A stretch of DNA of 64,000 nucleotides from Plecoglossus altivelis (lineage: Eukaryota; Chordata; Actinopteri; Osmeriformes; Plecoglossidae), in contig BROE01000007.1 in the NCBI GenBank assembly GCA_036571765.1, positions 2,527,930-2,591,929 of the forward strand, given 5' to 3'. The notes under the pieces are model-generated. The model was not told the origin of the DNA and did no database searches. It worked only from the letters and a program-made list of their open reading frames with translations. Position numbers and translations under genes: made by a program. Shown here one piece after another: positions 46,801 to 57,294 of the stretch (its first letter is position 1; each line of letters opens with the position of its first letter).

Positions 46801-47699
46801 ATGACATGATGACATGATGACATGATAGGGTCATTCTCTATTCGGTGCCATTTGAGTCCCAATGATATAATGTAGTATATTATGTGTACAAATGGGTTAA
46901 TTATTAGTTCTATATGTTCAGCTTTAAGGGGTTACCCTCTTCCACTGTAGAACACAATACCAGGTGAAATAGATAAATTATTCAAAATAATTACACTGAT
47001 TATAGTTCACATAGGCTAAACTGCATGTTCCCAAAAAAGTTTACATGACTTTAGCCACAATTAAAATACGTTTAAAAAAAATTAAATATAATCTTTTTTT
47101 GGCAGTTGTACATTCATATTCATAATATTCTTCACCAATATAAATGTTTTGTTATTAATACATTTTTATTGCTTAAAAACCTTTAACTATGTTGTGTCCC
47201 TAAATTGATCATCTCCCCTGTTACTCTGATGTAAAGTTCCTTTGAACATGCCCGATAATCACATGACTCTCAGGAAATACAATACTTTTTAGCAGGAAAG
47301 TATCTCCAAGAAGCAGAGTAAGTATCATTTCTTAATTTTCCATTTTTTCATGGTCTGAATATGATTCACTACATGTCCACTGTTACTCTAGTTTATGATG
47401 GAAAATGATAATTGATCGTAATTATGAAAGTATGGTTAAAACCAGGTTAAAAAGTGTTCACAGTCATCACTGCAGATTAGCTTCATTAGCTTCACAGGAG
47501 TAACTATGGCTAGTACTAGCTAAAAATGTCTGCCCTGTTACATACCGCAACATGGTGGACGTGAAAAGTAATTAAAAAGTGAAAAATGTACAGCAAATAC
47601 TGTATGTATAATTCAGTTATAATGCATTTTGTCATATGCCCTTCAAAAAGTTGTGTTGAGTTTAAGAGTTTAGTTGAGTTTAAATGGTAGGCATATATC

Positions 47700-48375
47700 T
47701 GTCAGGATATGGTGCCATTGTCTGCTGCAGAAAAGCTGCAACGCTACAGGGCACGTCGTGATGCAGACCCAGAATGAAGACAGTGATACCTCATTAAAAA
47801 GAAGGAAACGTGGGGAAAGGACAGATGAAGGGAGAACAAGGAAAGTGTCCCAACCTACAGAAAGAAAGAAGAGGTAAAACAATCAGGTGACCATTGTCTG
47901 CAATGGAGGACACAACCCCAATACAGCTATGTTCCATCAGTTGAAGAGTACTGACACCTTTGTAAAACTATGGTTGGTGGGAGATGATGAAATTGAAAGG
48001 AAAGTCCATGAAATGGTGGATGTGGCGCCACTTATACCTGTCAAAGGAACAATGAAAATCCAGTAAGTAATCGGTGTGTCTACAGGAAAAATTAAATATC
48101 GGGACATAAATCGCCTTTGTCAGGCAGACTAAGGTTTACTCGACTGTGCATGGGCCCACTCAAGATCCATCACGACCAGAGGTTAATATGAAAGAACATA
48201 TTGGGCAATGGTGCATTGTAAACTACGATGGAGAAGCTTACCCAGGAATCATCCAGGAGGTTGAAGAAGATGTGAGAGTGAAATGCATGCAAGAAGAATG
48301 GAACCAACAAGTTCTTTTGGCCGAGTCCACGTGATAAGCTGAGCAGATTGTGTGCCGGATGAAAGAGCTCCAACC
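47700..48375 (+). pseudogene. Decayed multi-exon member of a recurrent teleost repeat-associated protein family
   Basis: Three coding islands with in-frame stops. At 47720-47876 is a basic segment beginning EKLQRYRARRDADPE and ending near a GTAAAA donor. At 47880-48065 is a segment ending IPVKGTMKIQ. At about 48185-48310 is HIGQWCIVNYDGEAYPGI.., whose expected continuation FFWPSPR is found only in the next frame (around 48310), a frameshift. I recall these blocks as recurring together in many uncharacterised teleost proteins. Function unknown. Clearly nonfunctional here. Confidence 0.6.
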
Positions 48376-50590
48376 TTTAACTAAGAGGTTCATCCAGTTA
48401 CAGAAGACAATTAGGAATTTCATAATTTCACATTTATGTCAAATAGGCAAGTTTTAAAAGTATATGTGTATCTTTATGGTGACTTGTTGGGAATAAAATG
48501 GCAAAATGAAACGGCGTCTAAATTCCATTTAAATTTTGTTTTATTACAAAATAAATGTGTTGAAATGACCTTTTGTCTACAAATAATAATAAAAAGTTAA
48601 AAAAGAAGCCTGTGAACACTTAAAAAATATATTTGCAGGGTAAAGTGAGGGACACTTTAGCTCTTAATTTTAAATTGAACAGTGTCTGTGAACTCAATAC
48701 GCTTAAAAACTCTGCACTTTAGCAAGCACTTCTTTAGATCAAATAAATTAATTGTGAAAACTGAACCTTTATTTTATGGATAGTTGCCAAGCTCAATTTC
48801 ATGACTCAATTATCTTTCGACTCCGTGGCCCTGCCCCCGACAGCGACACCTTGTTCAGATAGCATCTCAGATCGCAGATCAAAATGGATAACAGGAACCG
48901 CAAAGGTGTCCGCAAAAGGCAAGCCGAATAGGCCCGAAAAAAGAGAACTCTAGAACTTGCACTGGCAGTCAAGCAAGCGGGTGTATCGACGACGACGGTA
49001 ACTTACCAGGGACCCCATAAAAGGCCATGTTTAATTAAACATTTTGATACTCCCTTTGCCCTTCAACATGTACATGTTTACTTATTTGTGTGCTTTGTAG
49101 ATTAGCTATGCCACCAAGAAAAAGAAACAAAGGGATACCCAGTGGCAGCTTTTTGATAGAGCCCAGTCTATCTCAGGCAAAGTGTATAGCTAGCCACATG
49201 TGGGCAGGACAAGGGGTCCATGGACGGCGCGCAGGACAGCACATCCAGAGCAAAGGGGCAGAGTGTGATCCAGGTGAGGGAAGACATGACACCAGATGGT
49301 TAGTTGAGCAGAGATGTACGTTCTCCACAGACCAACGTATCTCCTTATCTCCTGTTGTTGACACTTTTATGCCCTACAGCTGGGAGGCCCATTGTGCTCC
49401 TGTCTCCAGGTGCCACCATCTCACCTCCCCAGTCAGCACACTGACCACTCCACACTTTTCACAGTGTGACTTTGCGAAACATCAGGGTGTGTACATAAAT
49501 CACTGTCATGTTCAGCATTATGATTAACATGTATATCAGATAGGTAGTTATTGTACTTAAGCAGTGCTGAATCAACAGTTTAGATTCATGATCAAGTTAG
49601 TAATTGTAGAAAGCAGAATGGGATCAACGGTTTAAATTTGAATCCTTGACAGCAGCACAGATAGTCGCATGTTAGTCATGATAGAATGCTATGTTACCAA
49701 GTCACTGAATGTTAATTAGCCTACCTTAAGTTAGAATATTGATGATATCGTTTTATAGACTCTTCTTATGCATTTGTGAGTGTAGTCTACACAATGCAGA
49801 GAAATAAAAGGGAGACCACTGAATTCACAGTTTAATGAAAGTCTCATTGCATTGCTAGACATGAGCTGGAAAAAAACGTGTCGGCAATGTGAATAAGTTA
49901 AAACTGTTGGTTATTCAAATATAACGAATCATTATTTGATTCATAATATCCAAATAACACTGCATTCAATATGGTAGGAGCGGTTTAACTTGCTAGCCAC
50001 GGGATAAACTACAAATGAATGAACCATTTTGTATGCAGGAAAATGGCATTATACCGCTACAGCAGGCAGAGGAAACAGCATCAGGGCTTCAGGCGAGGTT
50101 CTAATTATCGTATCAAATTGTCATTCGGTCAATTCCTTTGAAGTCATCAGTGTTGCTGTTTTGTTTTAGGATGCTCATCATATTTCTTCAATGTATTTAT
50201 TGGAAACTCTCAAACCCACTAAAGATGCTGTAGGGCAGGTTGAAGGTGAAACAGAAGGACCTCCAGGGCTTAAGGTGAGGTATTTATGAACTATGAATGA
50301 CCGAAGCTTCAAGCAAGGAAGTTTTAGGATGTGTATACAGTTATGACCTCAACTTATTCGGTCTTCAATCGGGGTTGGCGAGGGGTTCCACAAACCATGT
50401 CCCCTTCATATTTCAATTGCTCTGATACATAAACATGATGAGTAGAATGCGCAGTATGATACTAGTATGATAGCTGTTGAAATTACAATTGGCCAAACTG
50501 CGCTCTGAAGCCACAGAGAACAAAAAAGTCCTCAGTGCGAAGCAAGACAATTGTGATCAATGGTTAAACGCTCACACACTTTGACTGACT
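48376..50590. other. Intergenic, no supported gene
   Basis: Contains short frames only. At 48894 a run reading MDNRNRKGVRKRQAE, then a stop, then ARKKRTLELAL suggests a further decayed transposon ORF, too short to assign. Nothing else is recognised. Confidence 0.4.
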
Positions 50591-50594
50591 GGCA

Positions 50595-50710
50595 GGGATC
50601 CAGACTCTGACATTGGCTCTACTCTCAGCCCGTCAAACTGTGAACAGAATCACTGGTTTTCCACCTTATGAACTCTTTACAGGTCGCCTGATGCCTGGAC
50701 CCGCGTCCAC
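50595..50710 (+). pseudogene. Retroelement/endogenous retrovirus integrase fragment
   Basis: A short open stretch with the motif PPYELFTGR preceded by an ALLSAR segment, as found near the C-terminal end of retroviral and related integrases. No flanking LTR, reverse transcriptase or other pol segment was recognised, so it is an isolated remnant. Confidence 0.6.
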
Positions 50711-50979
50711 AATTCGACCATTAGCTGAAGTACCTCTATCAAATGTATCTCACGCCGTTTATTGGTCTCAACTGCAGTCTCTTGCATGTAGGTGTTATCA
50801 TATACACAAAACAGAGGACAGACATTCACTGTGTATTATTATTATTTTTAGTTCTATTTTAATAGTCATTCTTTTACCATTTTTTGCTTTTAGACAGTTT
50901 TATGTTCTAATGTTCTTTGCATTTGAGGTGTTTCCATTGATTGCAGATTGTTGTTTTACAGGTTACGTACAGCAGTCAA

Positions 50980-51885
50980 TGAAAAATGATATTACGGGCT
51001 GGAATCAACGAATATTACTGCAAAAACCACTTTTCCATGCATCAAACACCACTAAATACGTGCTGAAATAGTCAGAGTGTTCGGGAAAACAGTCAATCAA
51101 AAGTTACATGCGCACCCTTAGAAAACGCTTTTCATGCGCTGACAATTACTTTAAGGCCATAAAAAACGGAAGTTGTTCAAAATCAATTTTACTCAATGGA
51201 ATCAAAGAATATTACTTTAGAAACTACTTTTCTATGTATAAACCATCAGCATATACATGCTAAATTGGTCAGATTTGGTGGGGGAAAAGTCAATCAAACG
51301 TTACATGCAAAACCTAAGAAAACGCTTTTCAGACGCTGAAAAACATTTTAAGGCCATAAAAAACTGAAGTGGTTCAAATTCAATTTTACTCACTGGATGC
51401 ATAGAATATTACTTTAAAAACTACTTTTCTATGTATAAACCATCACCATATACATGCTGAAGTGGTCAGATCTGGTGAGGGGAAAGTCAATCAAAAGTTA
51501 CAATAAAAAGGATATTACTTGCTGGAATCAACGAATATTACTGCCAAAAACAATTTTACATGTATGAACTACCATTATATACATGCTGAAATAGTCCGAG
51601 TTGGTGGAAAAACGGTCATTTAAAAGTTATATGCAAAACCTTAGAAAACGCTGTTTACGCGCTGAAAATCACTTTAAGGCCATAAAAAAACTGAAGTGGT
51701 TTAAAATCAATTTTACTGACTGGAATCATAGAATATTACTATAGAAACAACTTTTCTATGTATAAACCATCACCATGTACATGCTGAAGTGGTCAGATTT
51801 GGTGGGGAAACAGTCATTCAAAAGTTATATGCAAAACCTTAGAAAACGCTTTTCAGGCGCTGAAAATCACTTTAAGGCCTTAAGA
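50980..51885. repeat. Tandem array, about 197-bp unit
   Basis: Recurrent blocks: AGTCAATCAAAAGTTACATG at 51089, 51289, 51485 (shortened), 51612 and 51809; GAAAACGCTTTTCA; CTTTAAGGCCATAAAAAAC; ATAAACCATCACCATATACA. Spacing is about 197-200 bp with one internal deletion. About 4.5 divergent copies, satellite-like. Confidence 0.88.
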
Positions 51886-51899
51886 CACTAAACGAAGTA

Positions 51900-52150
51900 A
51901 CGGAGTTAAAAAGTAATGAGGGGAAAGTAAGGAGAAGAAACGAAGGAAAGTAACGAAAAGTAACGAAGGAAAGGAACGAAAATTAACGAAGAAAAAGTAA
52001 GAAAGTAACGAAGGAAAAGTAACGAAAAGTAACGAAGGAAAGGAACGAAAAGTAACGAAGGAAAAAGAACGAAAAGGAATGAAGGAAAAGAACGAAAAGT
52101 AACCAAAATGAACGAAGGAAAGTAATACAATAACGAGGGAAAAGTTAGGA
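51900..52150. repeat. Purine-rich tandem array (GAAAAGTAACGAAGGAAA)
   Basis: Irregular repeats of AAAGTAACGAAGG and AAAGGAACGAAAAGTAACG for about 240 bp, starting directly at the end of the 197-bp array. Confidence 0.9.
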
Positions 52151-52321
52151 AGTAACTTAGTAACATTCAAGTACTTCGCATAGGACATTATTCATCTCAC
52201 CGTAGAAACTAAAGCGCCACTGAAGGGCAATATGGTCCTTGGAGGACATCTAGTGCATTTTTTAAGAACTGCACATTCATCCACTAAAGTACAGTCAAAT
52301 CAATTTTGGTGGCACAGGGGA

Positions 52322-52429
52322 CAAAAATTAGGATCGCTTCACGAATTTGCGTGTCATCCTTGCGCGGGGGCCATGCTACTCTTCTCTTTGTCGTTCCAAT
52401 TTTATTAGATGTGCTGCCGCAGCGAGTAT
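52322..52429 (-). ncRNA. U6 snRNA-like sequence, probably a pseudogene
   Basis: The minus strand reads almost all of U6: CTCGCTGCGGCAGCACATCT, AAAATTGGAACGA, AGCATGGCCCCCGCGCAAGG, ATGACACGCAAATTCGTGAA, GCGATCC, then TTTTT (plus 52323-52327). About ten substitutions against the vertebrate consensus. The invariant ACAGAGA box reads AAAGAGA. I did not identify a TATA box or PSE upstream (plus 52430-52500). A retro-copied pseudogene is the likeliest reading. Confidence 0.88.
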
Positions 52430-53808
52430 AAGCTCCGATCTTGGTAAAGTTATAACTATACAGCAGAACGTCATTCAAACAACACAGGGAAGCCTCAGCA
52501 ACCACACTCCCAAAGAGGCTCTTCAACAGACACAAGATAACTACTGAACGAAAGAGGTGACTTGGCTTAAAACAACACCAATCTTTAGCTGTATTTTTTT
52601 TATTGTCTGCGGTTGAAGACTATCAAATATTATGAGTTCACTACCATCAATACAGCCCAGTTAGATCTGGGGTCCAGTATGGTGCCGGTTTAGTCTTTTA
52701 TCGGAGCATGATTGGTTGAGCTGGACCTCAACAGTGTTCCAACCACGCATTGGTGCTCCTGAACAAAAGGCTGAGTACTTCCGCATTGTGACATCACAGT
52801 TCCCCTCCTCCACTCCGCTACACAAACTGATTGAAGAGCAGGATAAGACTGAGCTTGTTCTTCAGTCAACATTCAACATTCCAGTCAGGGTTCCAATCAC
52901 TGGTGGGAGGGAGGGTCATAAAACGTCTAATTTGTTATTTGTACTTACAATGTACACTTTGTATATTACAATGTACAATTTGTATATTACAATGCATTTA
53001 CCAATTTTGTGCCTGGAAGAATCTTGTAATAGGATTTAAGAAACCCCTGAAGTGGACCATACCATTTCTTATTCTTGACGTCAGTTGAACCCTTTGGTAT
53101 AGTCTATGATTAACCTCTCATATGAGAAGCGTGATGAAGACGTTACAACGTTACGTTATAACTAAAAAATAAAATGACTAACATAATTTAGATCTGTAAT
53201 ATTTCAGGCACAATTGTATTTGTAAAGGAAATTAGCTATCGAATATTCACAAGTATGTTCCTTGTGGAATCATGGTTAAACACTATCTACAACAGCAGGG
53301 GCGGTTTCTTCATTAAGGCTATTGGGCAACGCACCACCAAAGTGCGAAAGGGAGAGATTTTTTTTCTCCAATATTCAACCACAGTGTTACGCTAGCTGTC
53401 ACTGTTTGTTCGGAATCTGGATATAGTCCAATCAGCAACGAGCCACGTTCTCTGGAGTACCGCCTCTTTTTGGGCAATTACAGTCCGGCGAAGATTTGCT
53501 CCGAGTGCTCCCACAGACTTCCATTCAAAGATTATTTTCCCCGAACTGCAGGGCCTGCAATGCATTCTCTATGGGTTCCGGGAGGGCTAGCACTAACGTG
53601 CCTTCGTCATCATACGTACCCATCACTTGTGCAGCAATTGTGAACCTTTAAGTTGAAGGGACATTCAATAATATTTAAAAACAATTTAGAATTTTAATCA
53701 CAAGAAAATACTACATTAATATATTAATTTAATGTGATTAAAAAAATATTTTAAAAACTGAGAGGGAGACCCCGAGACCGTTGGGGAAATCTTGCCAGTT
53801 GAGTCCAG

Positions 53809-54498
53809 TTGAACTTGAACAACGTCATGGCAAACGCAATTAATTCTATCTTATCGTTAAAACAAATACCTTTCAGCTGTCGTAGCAGTCAGGATAAATT
53901 CAAAATTAAAGAATTAGGACCACCAAGACCAAATATAAACATAAAACAAGTAACGTTATCAACGAAGAGCGGGAAAACATGTATTAGAGGATTTTCGAGG
54001 AGCTGGTACGAGCGGAAAAAAGGGCTAGCAGGTTGTGAAGTAGCTAATGCTTTATTTTGCTACCTCTGCATTTTGTTCCATATCGAGAGCCGTTCAGACA
54101 TGGCATGGACAACTACAAGAGTCACCGACATGCATCATCTCTTGGAGAAGGTAAAAAAGCATGAAACCGGGAAGATGCATATGGACAGTTGCCTGAAATT
54201 AGCGGCTTTTGGTACGGTCAACATTGCCACACAATTGGACGACAGCTACCGGATAGCGGTACGTCGTCACAACGATGAGGTTAGGAAGAACCGCCACATT
54301 CTAGGCCTGTTGGAATTAGAATTGAGAGGCAAAGATGAGAGTGAAGGCTCAAGCCATGCTGGAATTTTTCGCGGACTGGTCGACTTAGTAGCTTCGCTAG
54401 ACGAGGTGTTTGAAGAGCACTTGAAAACTGCCACAGTCTTCAAGGGTACATCAGAGACTGCAAAGAAGTGTAAGAAGTATAATCTAATAGTGATGTGA
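53809..54498 (+). pseudogene. hAT transposase, N-terminal fragment with TTF-type zinc finger
   Basis: About 229 codons: a TTF-type finger (RGFSRSWYERKKGLAGCEVA, ALFCYLCILF, KKHETGKMHMDS), then the conserved NIATQLDDSYRIAVRRHNDE region and an EVFEEHLK..VFKGTS segment. There the similarity to hAT/ZMYM1-like transposases stops and the frame runs into a tandem repeat. The DDE catalytic residues and the hAT dimerisation domain are missing. Confidence 0.8.
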
Positions 54499-54680
54499 AG
54501 TAAGCAGTGTAGTCTAAGAGTAATGTGAAGTAAGCAGTGTAATCTAAGAGTAATGTGAAGTAAGCAGTGTAATCTAAGAGTGATGTGAAGTAAGCAGTGT
54601 AATCTAAGAGTAATGTGATGTAAGAAGTGTAATCCAAGAGTATTGTGACGTAAGAAGTGTAATATAGGAGAGTGGTGTAA
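54475..54680. repeat. Tandem repeat, about 31-bp unit, inside hAT element 1
   Basis: Seven copies of AGTAAGCAGTGTAATCTAAG AGTAATGTGA with point changes, replacing the C-terminal coding part of the transposase. Confidence 0.9.
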
Positions 54681-55159
54681 AAAGTGAGTTATGTAATTTA
54701 ATTATTTCTTTTTAAACTGAAATTGGAGTATAAAGTTTTTGGAAATCCAAATCCTGGCGGGTCTTTTAATGGATTTTGGGTTGCTGCTAAATTAATACAT
54801 ATAGAGTGTTTCATTGATATTTTTTCATCGATACTAAAGTCGTTCAGTTGCTTCTATATCCTTAACTAGCTGTTAATTTATCAATTGAATGGGTAACCTT
54901 ATCCCTATCAATCATCCAAACATTTGCCCCCCCTGAGAGATTTGGCAGGAGCCGCCACTGTACAACAGTATGTTGCACTAAATGACTCCACATAACCACA
55001 CAGCCCATGTTAACCTAGGTTACCACCCGATACTTGAATGACAGACCCTTTGCAATGGCGAGTCAGAGAAAAGCACTGCTATTCCTTCTGTGTCTACTGG
55101 TTTAACATCATCAGTGAGACGATTTGTTGTTTTCACATCGTCAGTTAGACGCTTTAGAG

Positions 55160-57294
55160 CAGGGGTGTCCAAACTTTTTCTTATGAAGGGCCAAAAATCA
55201 AACTTGATTGAGAGCCGTGGGCCAAAAGTAAAATTTGCATCATAAATCAAACTATATTACATTAAAGTTGCTATGGGTTTATTTATTTCATAGATTGATT
55301 TCTTAAAATAAATATAAAACAACTTTATTCTGATTAACTAATGCAGTTTTATTTGTAAAGTGTTGCATCATTTTAATGAACAATTAAATGGGCAACATTC
55401 CTCAAGTGTTCAATGTACAATACAGTTCAATGCCAAATACACAATTGATAATAAAACCATGTGGTTGCATTGTCAGTGACCTAATGAGAGATATGAAGCT
55501 GGTCCTTATTTTTCAGAAGTTTTTCAAGATTGTCAGCTGTAGCTGACTTACAGACAAAGACACTATATTATGTAGGTGAGAGTCAGTTATTTGGCTTCTT
55601 AGTTTACTCTTGTTCAAGTTCATCAGACTGAAAGTCTGCTTGCAGAGGTAGGTACTGCCAAACAGAGACAGCAACACTTGTGCCTGCTTACACATCTTTG
55701 GGTACCTGTTAGCTGGGACACATTTGTAGAAGTCTGTCAATGGAAGGGATGTGAACTTGTGTTTCAGTTCTGAAGCACACTGAAGCGCAATCACTTCCAT
55801 CTGAAGATCTTCTCTGACTGCATCCACACTGATGGTGAAGGGTTGACCAAACAACTCAAAGTCAGCAGTGCTGTGTCTGAAGTCCAAAGCGGCTGTCAAA
55901 CTCCTGAGTAAGGTTGCTGAGAACAGCATCATACTCATGGAGCCTCTCTTTCATCATGCCTACCTCTCCAAGACAGGAAAAATGAACTACATTTCCTGCA
56001 TGTGGGATGAGAAACAGAGAGAACAGTGTGAGACAAGTACAGGGATGTAAAACAGAGGGAGAAAAAATAGAATAAATAACTGAAAAAATAAGAAAATGAT
56101 TATTTCATGAGAATTTAAGAAACTAGCTAATTTTAAGCAAATTTGATCAGCTTGATGTGCAACAAAAATACAAATACTGATGGCTGAACATAAATGTAAA
56201 CTCTACATATAATTCTAAATATAATTAATAATATAATTATAATTGCTCAAAATATCCTGAATATTATAACTGTAAATGTTACTGTAACCTGCTAAGAGAT
56301 GTCTTCTGAGCAGCAGTAGTTTTTGTTTGAAGGCTCTGACGGGATCAAAAAGATGGGTGGTCCTTTCCCTGGAGCTGAACATTCAAAATATTGAGCAACT
56401 CTGTTACATCGACAAGGAAAGCCAGGTCAGAGAGCCATTTCTTATCTGTGGGCACTTGAATGTTACCATCCTTGCTTTCCTGAAAAACTCTGATCTCATC
56501 AGGGAGATAAAAAGATCTTCTGAGAACTTTTCCACGGCTGAGCCATCTGACCTCCTGGTGGTACAACACATCATCGTATTGCGCATCCATCTCATCCATC
56601 AGTGTCTTGAACTGTAGGTGAGAAAGCGCCCTGGAGCGTATATTGTTGACAATTTTGACGACGTCACGCATCACATCCACAAGCCCGACAGATTTAGCAC
56701 ATAGTTGTTCTTGATGTAAAATGCAGTGGTACCTAGCAACTTTTCCTCCACATTCACTGACTTTCTGAGACACAAATGCAGCAAGGCCAGATTTCCTCCC
56801 TACCATTGCTGGAGATCCATCAGTTGTAATGCCAGCCATCTTCTCCCACTTTTATTCATTTTTTCCCCAACACTCTTTCAACAGCAAAAAAGAGATCTTC
56901 TCCTTTAGTAGTACCAGAAAGGGTCTCAATGCCAGCCAGCTCTTGTGTCACATCAAAAGTTTCATTTACTACACGCAAAAATACCAACAGCTGTGCGAAA
57001 TCGGATATGTCGGTGCTCTCGTCACAGGCTATTGAACAGGCAAAGGGCCCACTTGCCTTTGCCTTGATTTGCTCGCCGATGTCTTGAGCCATGTCCTCTA
57101 TGCGTCGGGTAACAGTATTTCTTGACAGGCTAATTTGTGAGAACATTCGTACCTGAAAAGGACAAACTGCTTCTGAAGCAACTGCAAGACATGCCTTGAC
57201 GAACTCTCCAGTAGCGTAGGCATTTAATTTGCGTTTAATTTGTTGACGTTAATTGCCAACTTTGGCCTGTGGGCACTAGTTTTTGGCATCTCTG
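55160..57294 (-). mobile_element. hAT element 2 (2135 bp) with 8-bp target duplication
   Basis: Ends CAGGGGTGTCCAAACTTTT (left) and complement CAGAGATGCCAAAAACTAG (right). Perfect duplication CTTTAGAG at 55152-55159 and 57295-57302. It carries a near-full-length but broken hAT transposase on the minus strand. Its left end is only 184 bp from the duplication of hAT element 1. Confidence 0.92.
55513..57146 (-). pseudogene. hAT transposase (Charlie/GTF2IRD2-like), broken
   Basis: On the minus strand: ACDESTDISD (first catalytic Asp region, about 57020), TTDGSPAMVGRKSGL (second, about 56830), HCILHQEQLC, VRWLSRGKVL, then after an AT-rich interruption (about 55980-56280) the dimerisation segment with LFGSTYLCKQTFSLMNLNKS and DSHLHNI. 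Frame changes and stops separate the blocks. Similar transposases were domesticated as GTF2IRD2/ZBED-type genes, but this copy is not intact. Confidence 0.85.

Larger units (their letters stand above)
53296..54960 (+). mobile_element. hAT element 1 (1665 bp) with 8-bp target duplication
   Basis: Left end CAGGGGCGGTTTC, right end GGAGCCGCCACTG (complement CAGTGGCGGCTCC). Flanks TACAACAG at 53288-53295 and 54961-54968 are identical, the 8-bp target duplication expected for hAT insertion. Inside is the N-terminal part of a TTF-finger hAT transposase, followed by a tandem array where the catalytic part should be. Non-autonomous and deleted. Confidence 0.92.

Noticed and set aside
52716..53039. 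107-codon frame after the U6 copy
   Set aside because: Looks protein-like in part but shows no family motif I recognise and no splice or start context; left unannotated.
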